64,000 bases of DNA from Pelomonas sp937871895 (GTDB lineage: Bacteria; Pseudomonadota; Gammaproteobacteria; Burkholderiales; Burkholderiaceae_C). Positions 43,242-51,940 of the stretch are shown piece after piece; position 1 is the stretch's first letter; every line of letters starts with the position of its first letter. The stretch lies in NCBI RefSeq assembly GCF_046348265.1, contig NZ_JAXMEO010000011.1; one strand, given 5' to 3'. The position numbers and the translations under genes were made by a program. The notes beneath the pieces were generated by a model. The model worked only from the letters and a program-made list of their open reading frames with translations. It had not been told where the DNA came from and ran no database searches.

Positions 43242-44323
43242 TTCCCTTCCTCGACCTCAAGCGGCTCAACGCTGCCTATGACGCTGGCATCCGTGCCGGC
43301 ATCGACCGCGTGCTGGCCTCGGGCTGGTACATCCTTGGCGCCGAGGTGGAGGCGTTCGAGCGCGAGTTCGCCGCCTACTGCGGCGTGCGCCACTGCATCG
43401 GCGTGGCCGATGGGCTCGATGCGCTGGCCCTGATCCTGCGCGCCATGGACATCGGCCCTGGCGACGAGGTGCTGGTGCCGTCCAACACCTTCATTGCCAC
43501 CTGGCTCGCGGTTAGCAGCGTGGGCGCGCAGCCCGTGCCCGTTGAGCCCCGGCCCGGCACGCACAACCTCGACCCCGACCGCCTCGCGGCCGCCATCACG
43601 CCGCGCACCCGGGCCATCATGCCGGTGCACCTCTACGGTCAGCCCTGCGAGATGGACGCCATCCATGCCGTGGCCGCCCAGCATGGCTTGCGCGTCATCG
43701 AGGACGCCGCTCAAGCCCATGGCGCGCGCTATCAAGGCAGGCGTGCCGGCAGCCTTGGGACAGCGGCCGGCTTCAGCTTCTACCCGGGCAAGAACCTCGG
43801 CGCCCTGGGCGACGGTGGCGCCGTGACGACCGACGACGATGAACTGGCTGCCCGCGTGCGCCTGCTGCGCAACTACGGCTCCACGGTCAAGTACAAGCAC
43901 GAGGTCAAGGGCGTCAACTCGCGGCTCGACGAGATGCAGGCCGCCGTGTTGCGCGCCAAGCTGCCCGGCCTCGACGCCGACAACGCCGCGCGCGCCCAAG
44001 TCGCGGCCTGGTACGGCGAGGCGCTTTCTGGGCTGGACCTGGTCCTGCCTGAGGTGGCGCCGGGCGCCGAGCCCGTGTGGCACCTCTATGTCGTGCGCAG
44101 CCCGCGCCGCGCGGCCCTGCAAGCGGCGCTCACCGCCGCGGGCATCGGCCATCTGGTGCACTACCCGATCGCTTGCCATCAGCAAGCGGCGTACGCCGAG
44201 ACCCACTGGCCGCCGCTGCCCATTGCCGAGCAGTTCCAGCACGAGGTGCTGAGCCTGCCGATTGCACCCTACCTGAGCCGCGACGAGGTGCAGCGCGTGG
44301 CGGACGTGATTCGCAGCGCCTGA
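43238..44323 (+). CDS. DegT/DnrJ/EryC1-family sugar aminotransferase (FdtB/QdtB-like)
   Basis: A 361-residue PLP enzyme with IPFLDLKRLNAAYDAGI at the start, VPSNTFIATWLA, the internal aldimine lysine in FYPGKNLGALGDGGA, and the NSRLDEMQAAVLR substrate segment. I prefer TTG 43238, which overlaps the isomerase stop (TTGA) and gives the family N-terminus; a GTG at 43226 is possible. It aminates the 3-keto sugar made by the previous gene. No N-acetyltransferase is adjacent. Confidence 0.92.
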   Translation: MIPFLDLKRLNAAYDAGIRAGIDRVLASGWYILGAEVEAFEREFAAYCGVRHCIGVADGLDALALILRAMDIGPGDEVLVPSNTFIATWLAVSSVGAQPVPVEPRPGTHNLDPDRLAAAITPRTRAIMPVHLYGQPCEMDAIHAVAAQHGLRVIEDAAQAHGARYQGRRAGSLGTAAGFSFYPGKNLGALGDGGAVTTDDDELAARVRLLRNYGSTVKYKHEVKGVNSRLDEMQAAVLRAKLPGLDADNAARAQVAAWYGEALSGLDLVLPEVAPGAEPVWHLYVVRSPRRAALQAALTAAGIGHLVHYPIACHQQAAYAETHWPPLPIAEQFQHEVLSLPIAPYLSRDEVQRVADVIRSA

Positions 44324-44356
44324 GGCGCTGCGTTCCCAGCCCCGCCAAACCGCCGC

Positions 44357-45541
44357 TCAGTGCGGCGCTGCGACGATGGCGCGAACCTGAGCTTCCAGCT
44401 CCTGGGTCGAGCAGTCCGCCGCGTTGGAGCAAGCCTGGCAAGCAGCCGGCACCTGGCCCAGTAGCAAGTCGCGCCGGAAGGCCTGCATGCGCGGGCCGTC
44501 GATGCCTTCGCCAGCCTCATGCACATTGCCCACGGCCGGCATATCGGTCACGCAGCAGGGGAAGAGGGCGCCATTGGCCGCCAGCGTGAAGCGCGTCCAG
44601 GGCTGGGTGCACATCTTGGTACGGGAGCCGCTGGCCGCTGCTTCCTCGACGACTTCTTCCTGGGCAACTGCCTTGCCGCCGCTTTGCATCTGCAGGATCA
44701 GCGCATTGATGCGCTCCATCAGGTGCGGCTGCACCGAGAGGCTGTAGGCCTTGCGGGTCTGCGCGAAGTTGATGGCCTTCTGGATCATCTGCACCGAAGT
44801 CGCAAAGCGAGCCGGGTCTTCCAGCCCCACGGGGCGGATGCCATTGAGCTGCACAGCCTCGAACTCATAGAGGTCGGACAGCGACAAGTGCGAGATCGGC
44901 AGGCTGGCCAGCATCACGGCCAGGTCGTAGATGCCCAGCGCGGCTTCGGCGTAGATGGTGGCGTTCACCGTCAGGCGCGGCATGCGCACGCCGTGCGCCT
45001 CGCACCAGGCCTTGAGGCGGACGATGTTGTAGACGATCAGCGACAGGTCGGACTTGGCGCGCATGGTGCGGGTCAGGTCGCGGTCGGCCGTGTCGATGGA
45101 GATCATGATCCCGTCGAGCTGGGACAGCACCGCGAACTCCGCATCGCCGTACTTCATCGCGAAGTTGCTGTTGATGTGGATGAAGGCGCGCGGGTTGGCG
45201 GCGCGGCCGGCCTCGATCAGGCGCGGCAGGTCACGGATCCAGTCCTTGTGGAAGGTGGTTTCGCCGGTGCCGGCCAGCAGCAGCTCCGAGAAGCGCTCAC
45301 GCGCGATCACGGCAAGGGCCTGGTCAATCGTCGCGCCCGACATGTCCATGTCGCGGCCGGGAATCTGGTCGTCGCCCGGGTTGGACTTGCTGCAGTACTT
45401 GCAGCGCAGATTGCAACGCGAGGTGTACTCGACCATCAGGCCTTGCGGCTTGGACAGCAGCAGGGCAGGGTCCACCAGGCGCACCTCGCCGACTGGCGCG
45501 CGAGGGGGCGTGAAGTGCACGGGGCTGACAGCGATGCTCAT
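44357..45541 (-). CDS. Radical SAM/SPASM domain protein
   Basis: A 394-residue radical SAM enzyme. The [4Fe-4S] motif CNLRCKYC (CxxxCxxC) is followed by GTGETTFHKDW, and a C-terminal SPASM-type cysteine cluster reads KMCTQPW, FPCCVTD and ACQACSNAADC. No precursor-peptide gene is seen beside it; the glycan neighbours suggest a sugar or cell-surface role. ATG 45541 has AGGA upstream. The 137-bp gap to the next minus-strand gene holds no recognised feature. Confidence 0.9.
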   Translation of the reverse strand: MSIAVSPVHFTPPRAPVGEVRLVDPALLLSKPQGLMVEYTSRCNLRCKYCSKSNPGDDQIPGRDMDMSGATIDQALAVIARERFSELLLAGTGETTFHKDWIRDLPRLIEAGRAANPRAFIHINSNFAMKYGDAEFAVLSQLDGIMISIDTADRDLTRTMRAKSDLSLIVYNIVRLKAWCEAHGVRMPRLTVNATIYAEAALGIYDLAVMLASLPISHLSLSDLYEFEAVQLNGIRPVGLEDPARFATSVQMIQKAINFAQTRKAYSLSVQPHLMERINALILQMQSGGKAVAQEEVVEEAAASGSRTKMCTQPWTRFTLAANGALFPCCVTDMPAVGNVHEAGEGIDGPRMQAFRRDLLLGQVPAACQACSNAADCSTQELEAQVRAIVAAPH

Positions 45542-45678
45542 GGGGCAATCCTGGGCAAAGATTGGGGTCCGGCCCTCTTGGGGGCCATCGCTGGATTGGA
45601 CCTCGCAACCGCCGGAAGCAAGCCCGGATATGCGCGCGCTTGAGCGCACATTTCTCGCCGCTCTGTGACTTCCTGGCG

Positions 45679-46386
45679 CTACGCCAGGCCGGCCACCACG
45701 TAAATCTCAGCGGCAATGTCCGGGTAGCGTTCACCGAGGCGCATGAAGCTGTCCAGCATCTCGGGCGTCCAGTCGCGGTCGATCTGGGCGTTGGACACCG
45801 GTTTGAGCCAGTAGCCGCCGAACACCTCGATGGCGAGCTTTGACTGGGTGAAGCAGGCGCGGAAGGACTCGGGGTTGAACACGCGCTGGTGGCCGTGGCG
45901 GTGGTCCAGCTCGCTCATCGCGTCTTCCTGTGGCAGCAGGCCCATGATGACGGCCGCCTGCCGGTGCACCGAGCGCGCATTGGGCACGGCGGCAAAGATC
46001 TTGCCGCCCGGTGCCAGCCACTGGCGCACCAGCGAGAGAACGCCCACCGGGTCGGTCACATGCTCCAGCACATGGCCCAGCACGATGGCGTTGAAGGGCT
46101 GCGCGGGCTTGAAGTCCTCGAACATCGAGTGATGCACCTGGGCCTTGGGGAAGGCCTGGCGCAGCCCCTGGCAATAGACCTCGGAGCCTTCGAGCAGGTG
46201 CAGGTCCGCATAGTCCTTGGCGATCAGAGGCGTCATCACGCCTTCGGCGGGGCCCATCTCCAGCAGGCGGCCGGCCGGCAGGTAGCGGCGGGCGATGGAC
46301 CAGCTGTAGCGGATCATGGCCGCGTTGCAGCCCAGGCCGTAGATGGAGTCGCGGGCGATGGCGTCCAGTTGGGCGTTTTGGTTCAT
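45679..46386 (-). CDS. SAM-dependent methyltransferase
   Basis: A 235-residue class I methyltransferase. LLEMGPAEGVMTPLIAK is motif I, FNAIVLGHVLEHVTDPVGVL is motif IV/post-motif with the HVLEH of the UbiG/methyltransf_23 type, and the C-terminal FGGYWLKPVSNAQID strand is typical of sugar-linked enzymes. Its start overlaps the HAD stop. It may O-methylate a glycan or lipid intermediate. Confidence 0.88.
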   Translation of the reverse strand: MNQNAQLDAIARDSIYGLGCNAAMIRYSWSIARRYLPAGRLLEMGPAEGVMTPLIAKDYADLHLLEGSEVYCQGLRQAFPKAQVHHSMFEDFKPAQPFNAIVLGHVLEHVTDPVGVLSLVRQWLAPGGKIFAAVPNARSVHRQAAVIMGLLPQEDAMSELDHRHGHQRVFNPESFRACFTQSKLAIEVFGGYWLKPVSNAQIDRDWTPEMLDSFMRLGERYPDIAAEIYVVAGLA

Positions 46387-46994
46387 GGCTCCAGGGCCGC
46401 CAGCGCGGCGGGCAGGTCGTTGAAGGAGGGGCGGCCGAGGCGCGCCCAGTAGTCGGGTGAGCGCATGCCGCAGCTCAGGGCCAGGAAGCGCTGGCCGGCG
46501 GCATCGGCCGCTGCGGCGTCGCTTTCGGTGTCACCGATGAAGGTCAAGGGCTTCAGCTTGCGCAGCGCCTCGGCCTTGCGCTCGGCCGCCTCGGTGGGCG
46601 GCACGACGATGAGTTCGTCAATCTGGCGGGAGAGGCCGAGCCGGTCCAGCTGCTGGAGCAGGAAGAAGCGCTCACGCCGCGCAGTGAGCACGACGACGCG
46701 GTGGCCGGCAGTGGCCAGCCACTCGGCCACGCCCGGCAGCAGTCGGTCAAAGCCGAGCCAGGGCCAGTGTTCGATCTCACGCGCCCAGGCGGCTGCGCGG
46801 GCCTCGGGGGCGGTGTGGCCCAGCTGGCGCAGCGCGGCGACGTTGTTGGCGCCCTCGCGCTTGGCCGCCCAGAAGCGCGGCCAGCTGCTGGCGGGCAGGG
46901 CGTCACCCACGCACACGGCGCGCATCAGCGCGCAGTGGCGCGGCTCGCAGCTCAGCAGCGTGCCGTCCAGGTCCAGGGCCAGGGTCGCGCTCAT
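46383..46994 (-). CDS. HAD-family hydrolase
   Basis: A 203-residue phosphatase-like protein. The nucleophile motif is ALDLDGTLLS, motif II lies in VVVLTARRER, and motifs III/IV are LKPLTFIGDTESDAAAAD. It is a small-cap enzyme, with a cap region at about 15-90. The start overlaps the ATP-grasp stop (ATGA) and the stop overlaps the methyltransferase start, making a tight three-gene unit. It probably dephosphorylates a sugar or small-molecule intermediate. Confidence 0.88.
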   Translation of the reverse strand: MSATLALDLDGTLLSCEPRHCALMRAVCVGDALPASSWPRFWAAKREGANNVAALRQLGHTAPEARAAAWAREIEHWPWLGFDRLLPGVAEWLATAGHRVVVLTARRERFFLLQQLDRLGLSRQIDELIVVPPTEAAERKAEALRKLKPLTFIGDTESDAAAADAAGQRFLALSCGMRSPDYWARLGRPSFNDLPAALAALEP

Positions 46995-47938
46995 TCGGTG
47001 GCGGTCAGCAACTCGACGTACTGGCGCGTCACGCTGCAGCGCTCGTGGTGGCGCTGCAGGCGGTCCCCCACCGGCGTGCCGAAGACGCTGGCCAGGTGCG
47101 CCCCGAAGAAGTCGCCGCCATTGGCCGCGCTCATCAGGGTGCCGGCGCCGAGGCGGGGGTTGATGTCGGTCACCGCCAGGCGCGCGGCGCCATCGGACAT
47201 GGCCTGGAAGCAAAACGGCGTGCGCAGCCCATAGCCCCGCACCAGGCGCTCGGCCATGTCCTGCATGGTGGGGTTGGGCGCGATGCGGGCCTTGGTGCAG
47301 ACGCCGCTCTTGGTTTCGACGCGCTCGCGCACCGAGACGAACACGCTGCCATCGGCGAGCGGGAAGCAGTCTGCCGTGAACTCGGAGCCCGGCAGGCACT
47401 CCTGCACGAAGGCATTGGCAGGCAGCGCGTCCAACTGCTCGGGGCGCTCGATGCGCCAGGTGGCGCGGCCGCCAAAGCTGCCCGGGCACTTGGCGATGCC
47501 CACCTGGCCAGCGGCGATGTCGGCGCGGCTCAGCGTGCGCGGGCTGTCGATGCCGAGGCGGCCCAGCTCGGCGTGGTAGCGGTCCTTGGCCAGGGCGAGT
47601 GCGGTGAAGTTGCTCGCGGGAGCCAGGACCTCGCAGGCGATCTCGGCCCGGTGGCGGGCCGCAAAGTCGATTTCGGGGTCGATGATGGGCAGGTAGTGCG
47701 TGACGCCGTGCTGCTTGACGAGCGCATTGAGTCGCTCGATGTAGGCCGCATCGGCCGTGAAGCTGGCCCAGTGCTCGTGATGCTTGGCAAACTGCGCGGC
47801 ACTGCACCAGGCGGCGGGGTTGGTGTCGGCCGTGACGAGGCCGGCCTCGGGGAACTGTTGCGACAAAGTCAGCGCATAGGCCCAGCCCACGCCGGTGCCG
47901 GCAGCGGTGATCAGCAGGACGTGTCGAGAAGGCGTCAT
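46991..47938 (-). CDS. ATP-grasp ligase-like protein
   Basis: A 315-residue protein with an N-terminal Rossmann-like segment (LLITAAGTGVGWAYALTL) and an ATP-grasp domain containing GIAKCPGSFGGRATWRIE, FVQECLPGSEFTADCF and the metal motif VTDINPRLGAGT. The family forms acyl-phosphate intermediates to make amide or similar bonds. ATG 47938 is chosen; an ATG three codons upstream is possible. Its substrate is unknown. It heads the ATP-grasp, HAD, methyltransferase unit. Confidence 0.85.
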   Translation of the reverse strand: MTPSRHVLLITAAGTGVGWAYALTLSQQFPEAGLVTADTNPAAWCSAAQFAKHHEHWASFTADAAYIERLNALVKQHGVTHYLPIIDPEIDFAARHRAEIACEVLAPASNFTALALAKDRYHAELGRLGIDSPRTLSRADIAAGQVGIAKCPGSFGGRATWRIERPEQLDALPANAFVQECLPGSEFTADCFPLADGSVFVSVRERVETKSGVCTKARIAPNPTMQDMAERLVRGYGLRTPFCFQAMSDGAARLAVTDINPRLGAGTLMSAANGGDFFGAHLASVFGTPVGDRLQRHHERCSVTRQYVELLTATE

Positions 47939-48073
47939 GCCGGGCATTGTGCGGGGCGTGGGGGGCGGCCCAGGCTCGGATTTGACCCTCATTTCCCGCC
48001 GTAGAAGCGAGGTCCAGCGCCTAGACTGCGTGGCCGACTTATCGCCTGATTCCACGCTTGGCCATTCCTTTCC

Positions 48074-49417
48074 ATGCGCCCTGACTACCTCACGCTCGTC
48101 CAGCAACTGGAGGCCCTGCAGTCCGCCGGGGCCTGGCCGAACATGCTGCTGGAGATCAGCAATGTGGTGATCGGCATGCTCAACGACGCCCGGGCCAAGG
48201 GTCTGGTCTTCGGGTCGGCCGAGATGGACCGCTTCTGCGTCTCCGCCGGGGCCCTGTGCGCCGCGCAGCGCGGCGTGGTGATGCCCGAGCAGCACGACGA
48301 CAGCCTTGCCGTCCACCTCGCCACCGAGCTGTACGACGGCCAAGGCGGCCACTCGCTGGCCTTGAAGGACGTGATCCGCGCCCGGCCCGACCTGCGCCAC
48401 GTCGTCATCGTGACCAATCTGCACCAGCGCCCTTTGCCGCTGGACCGCTTTGCGCAAGACCTGGGCGCCCGTGTGCAGATGGTGGAGGTGCCGGCGCTGA
48501 ACCTGCCGGACAAGCTGAACTGGCTGCTGGTCCAACTCGCCGCGCTCAAGCCCGGCTTGCTGACGCTCTTCGCCCATCACTACGACGTGGTGTCCATCGC
48601 CGCTGCACAGCCCGCCATTGCGCGCGAGACGGCCTTCTTCCACCACTCGGACCACGACATGGCGCTGGGCGTCTTCCTGCCCCATGCCCTTCACGTGGAC
48701 TGCACCAACCTCTCGCACCACAAGTGCCAGCACTACCTGGGCGTGTTCAACCCCGTGTACTGGCCCCTGGTGTCGCCCGACCTCGGCATGCGCCAGGGCC
48801 ATCGCTTCATGGACGGCGGCGTGCTGCGCACCTGCTCGCACGGTTCGTCGGGCAAGTTCCTCTCGCCTGGGCGCTATGGCTACTTCGACCTGATGCTGCG
48901 CCGGCTGAGCGAGCTGCCGGGCGAGCACCTGCACATCGGCATGCTGCCCGAGACCGAGATCGAGGCTTTTCGCGCACGGCTGAGCGCCGCAGGGCTGGAC
49001 CCCGCGCGCTTCCGCCACCAGCCTCCTGTCTCGGGCCTGTGGGCCTACTTGCGTGATAGCGCGGTGGACGTTTGCATTTCGTCCTTCCCCATCCAGGGCG
49101 CCAAGGGCCTCGTTGAAACCCAAGGCGCCGGGGTGCCCGTGGTGATGAACGAGAGCGGCCTCTCCAAGCACCACTCCACCCGCGAGCTGATCTACGACGA
49201 GGCACCGTGGTGGCAGACGCCCGACCAATTGCTGGCCCTGCTCAAGGGGCTGACGCCCGAGATGCTCGACGCCCAGGCCCTGGCCGCGCGGCGCTTTTAC
49301 GAGCGCTGGCACCACCCGCGCGAGCTGGCCTATGCGGTGAACAACCCGCGCCGCACGGCACCTTGCCCGCCCGTGCGCCATCCGCCCTGCGACACCTTGG
49401 CCCTGTACTTGCGATGA
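48074..49417 (+). CDS. Glycosyltransferase-like protein, unassigned
   Basis: A 447-residue soluble protein. The pattern of alternating strands and helices, with FAHHYDVVSIAAAQPA, HHSDHDMALGVFLPHA and a late GAKGLVETQGAGVPVVMN segment resembling the donor-site glutamate region, fits a GT-B glycosyltransferase. I cannot assign a family. The stop overlaps the start of the next glycosyltransferase-like gene, and the start is divergent from the ATP-grasp gene. Confidence 0.65.
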   Translation: MRPDYLTLVQQLEALQSAGAWPNMLLEISNVVIGMLNDARAKGLVFGSAEMDRFCVSAGALCAAQRGVVMPEQHDDSLAVHLATELYDGQGGHSLALKDVIRARPDLRHVVIVTNLHQRPLPLDRFAQDLGARVQMVEVPALNLPDKLNWLLVQLAALKPGLLTLFAHHYDVVSIAAAQPAIARETAFFHHSDHDMALGVFLPHALHVDCTNLSHHKCQHYLGVFNPVYWPLVSPDLGMRQGHRFMDGGVLRTCSHGSSGKFLSPGRYGYFDLMLRRLSELPGEHLHIGMLPETEIEAFRARLSAAGLDPARFRHQPPVSGLWAYLRDSAVDVCISSFPIQGAKGLVETQGAGVPVVMNESGLSKHHSTRELIYDEAPWWQTPDQLLALLKGLTPEMLDAQALAARRFYERWHHPRELAYAVNNPRRTAPCPPVRHPPCDTLALYLR

Positions 49418-50088
49418 TCGATCTCGTCTGCGCCACCCGCATGAGCCCCGAGGAGTTTTGGTCCAAGGGCGCGCTGGGCTTGTCACTGCGCCGGCTGCAC
49501 CACGAATCGCGCCTGCGGCCGCGCATCTACTTCGAGAACAAGCTCGGTCTGCCGCTGCTTTACAACCAGCGCATCGTGGTGGAGGACGCCTCGCCGGTGA
49601 TGGCCTTCATCCATGACGACGTCTGGATCGACGACCACTTCTTCTTCGAGCACGTGATGGCCGGCGTGACGGCCTACGACGTGATCGGCGTGGCGGGCAA
49701 CCGCCGCCGCCTGCCGGGTCAGCCCAGCTGGGCCTTTGCCAACCTCAAGTTCGAGTGGGACGACCGCAGCCAGCTCTCGGGCGCCGTGGCCCATGGGCCG
49801 AGCGCCTTTGGCCCGGTCAGTGCCTTTGGACCCACTCCGGCCGATTGCGAGTTGCTCGACGGCGTGCTACTGGCCGCCAAGCGCGAGGTGCTGCTCAGGA
49901 CCGGGCTGCGCTTTGACGAGCGCTTCGAGTTCCACTTCTACGACATGGACTTCTGCCGCAGCGCCCGTGCTGCCGGCCTGCGCGTCGGCACCTGGCCGAT
50001 TGCGCTGACGCACCAGAGCGAGGGCGGCTTCAGCTCCAACGGCTGGGTGCAGAGCTATCAGCGCTACATCGGCAAGTGGGGCGATTAG
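49414..50088 (+). CDS. Glycosyltransferase family 2-like protein
   Basis: A 224-residue protein starting MIDLVCATRMSPEEFW. It has a nucleotide-sugar metal motif in FIHDDVWIDD, ELLDGVLLAAKREVL, and FEFHFYDMDFCRSARAAG, typical of GT2-like folds without a membrane anchor. ATG 49414 overlaps the upstream stop. It likely adds a sugar to a surface glycan. It shares 4 bp with the convergent desuccinylase gene. Confidence 0.8.
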   Translation: MIDLVCATRMSPEEFWSKGALGLSLRRLHHESRLRPRIYFENKLGLPLLYNQRIVVEDASPVMAFIHDDVWIDDHFFFEHVMAGVTAYDVIGVAGNRRRLPGQPSWAFANLKFEWDDRSQLSGAVAHGPSAFGPVSAFGPTPADCELLDGVLLAAKREVLLRTGLRFDERFEFHFYDMDFCRSARAAGLRVGTWPIALTHQSEGGFSSNGWVQSYQRYIGKWGD

Positions 50089-51065
50089 GCAAGTAGTCGG
50101 TCGCTGGCACGCGCCAGGTAGAACCACTCCGTCCCCGGCTGGCTCTTGACGTTCGGGAAGACGATGCGCCCGCTGCTCGGCGCCAGCACCGGCTCGCCAT
50201 TGGCGCGGGTGCCAACGAGGTCACCCTCGGTGACGGCATCGAAACTCTTCCACTCGCGCGCGAAATGATCGTCCATGGACTCGCGGTCGATGACATCGTA
50301 GAGGCGCAGCATTTCAAGCGGCGCGGTGGGCTGGAAGGGCTCCACCGCTTCGGGCGCCAGCATGCCAAGGTGCACCAAGGTGCGCAGGATGGCGAGGCGC
50401 GCGACGGTAGGGCCATTTGGGTCCATGTGCTGGCCGCACTCGAGCGTGATGGCCCAGCCGCCGGTGGAGCGCATGTACTCGGTCGTGCCCACGCCGTAGT
50501 GCGGGTCGGTCACGAGCTGGGCCTTGCGTGAGCCGTCGCTGGCGCGCGCCTGGCGGCGGCGGATGCCCTCGGCGTAGGTGGAGAGCCAGCCTTCGACGAT
50601 GCGGTTCACACCCAGGCGCGCGACGACGGCCGACTCGATGGCCTCGTGCGCAAATGGCTCCAACTCGCCCGTGTTGTTGCGCGGCCCGACCATGGCGAAG
50701 GGCTGGCCTTGGCTCTGGAAGCTGTGCAGGTCCAAGAGGCCATCGTGCGCAGCGAGCAGCGGGCAGAGCTGGCGGGCGATGCGGTCCTCATAGTCCTGCG
50801 GCACGATGGGCGGGCGCAGGTTGCGGTTGAGGTTGCGGTCGCCCTCGCGGCGGTCCAGGGTGTGGGCCAGCGGGTTGACGATGGGCACGAAGGTGAGCAC
50901 CCCGCGCAGCAGCGTCAGCTCGCCGCTGTCGAGCTGCTTCATGATCTCGGCCATGGCCTTGCTGCCATGGACCTCATTGCCGTGCACGGCGCCGGTGACG
51001 ATGAGCTTGGGGCCCGGCTGCAGGGCGGCGTACTGGTGGATGCGCAGGTGTTGGGTCGGGATCAT
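50085..51065 (-). CDS. Succinylglutamate desuccinylase/aspartoacylase-family protein
   Basis: A 326-residue M14-type metallohydrolase. Zinc ligands are in TGAVHGNEVHG and LLDLHSFQSQG, and ITLECGQHMD carries the catalytic glutamate. The family removes acyl groups from amino acids. It lies directly downstream of the PIG-L deacetylase gene (4-bp overlap); together they resemble a deacylation pair, possibly acting on a modified amino sugar or amino acid. Confidence 0.87.
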   Translation of the reverse strand: MIPTQHLRIHQYAALQPGPKLIVTGAVHGNEVHGSKAMAEIMKQLDSGELTLLRGVLTFVPIVNPLAHTLDRREGDRNLNRNLRPPIVPQDYEDRIARQLCPLLAAHDGLLDLHSFQSQGQPFAMVGPRNNTGELEPFAHEAIESAVVARLGVNRIVEGWLSTYAEGIRRRQARASDGSRKAQLVTDPHYGVGTTEYMRSTGGWAITLECGQHMDPNGPTVARLAILRTLVHLGMLAPEAVEPFQPTAPLEMLRLYDVIDRESMDDHFAREWKSFDAVTEGDLVGTRANGEPVLAPSSGRIVFPNVKSQPGTEWFYLARASDRLLA

Positions 51066-51889
51066 GGCAAGGCAAGGCGGGCGGCGTTGAGGGCCTGGGC
51101 AGCGGGGTGGATGCGGGCAGGCAGGTCGCTCGCAAGGTTTCCGCGCTCGACGCGAATCAAGCGGTAAAGCGTGGCAAAGGCAAAGTCGGGCGGGGCGCTG
51201 CCTGCGCCGCCGACCAACTCACCCCCCCGCCGCACGCTGTCGGCCAGGAAGGCCGGCAGGCGCAGGTGGTAGGGGTTGCGGGCAATCTCGCCCTCGTGGG
51301 CCATCAGGGCGGCCATCAGGCGCGCGGTGTCGGCCTGGCTGGTCTGCACCAAGGCATTCGGCGCTGCTTGGGTGGACCAGAACTCGGTGCAGGCCAGCAC
51401 GGTGTCGATGTGCGCGTCGGCCAGCGCTGCGATGCCGGCGGCGTGGACGCGGCGGTGGGTGGGGTTGTCGTCCTGGGCGTGGGGCAACAGCACGAGGTCA
51501 GGGTGCAACTCGCTCATCACGGCGGCCAAAGCCTGGTCCGCGAGGCAGCGGGGCTCGAAGCCCAGTACCGCGCAAGCCGCTTGCATCTCGGCCCAGCGCG
51601 CGGCCTGGCGGGCGGGGGCGCTGCCCAGGGTCACGGCCAGCGCGGTCACGCGCCAGCCGGCTTCCTGACGCAGGCGCAGCGGCAGGGCGCCGGTGATGCA
51701 TTCGTCGTCGGGGTGGGGCGCGAGGATCAGCGCGTGGCGGGGCCGGGGCTCCGCCATGGGCACCGGCCGTCGCCCGTCGGGCGCGGCCCGCAGCAGCGCG
51801 GCCTGCTGCGCCACCAGGCGCAGGCAATCGGCCAGGGCGGCGTCAGCAAGGTTTGGCGCCACCGGCGGCGGCGCAATCAGGGTGGACAT
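51062..51889 (-). CDS. PIG-L-family N-deacetylase
   Basis: A 275-residue deacetylase-fold protein. ATG 51889 is used; upstream in-frame sequence is unlike coding. The zinc motif is LILAPHPDDECITGA, with the third ligand in HAQDDNPTHRRVHAAG. These enzymes deacetylate GlcNAc-linked substrates. The neighbouring glycan genes fit that role, but the substrate is unknown. Confidence 0.9.
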   Translation of the reverse strand: MSTLIAPPPVAPNLADAALADCLRLVAQQAALLRAAPDGRRPVPMAEPRPRHALILAPHPDDECITGALPLRLRQEAGWRVTALAVTLGSAPARQAARWAEMQAACAVLGFEPRCLADQALAAVMSELHPDLVLLPHAQDDNPTHRRVHAAGIAALADAHIDTVLACTEFWSTQAAPNALVQTSQADTARLMAALMAHEGEIARNPYHLRLPAFLADSVRRGGELVGGAGSAPPDFAFATLYRLIRVERGNLASDLPARIHPAAQALNAARLALP

Positions 51890-51940
51890 GGGCGAGATGG
51901 TACGGGGCCGGCCGCAGGGAGCGGCGCGCAAGCCTCGCTG

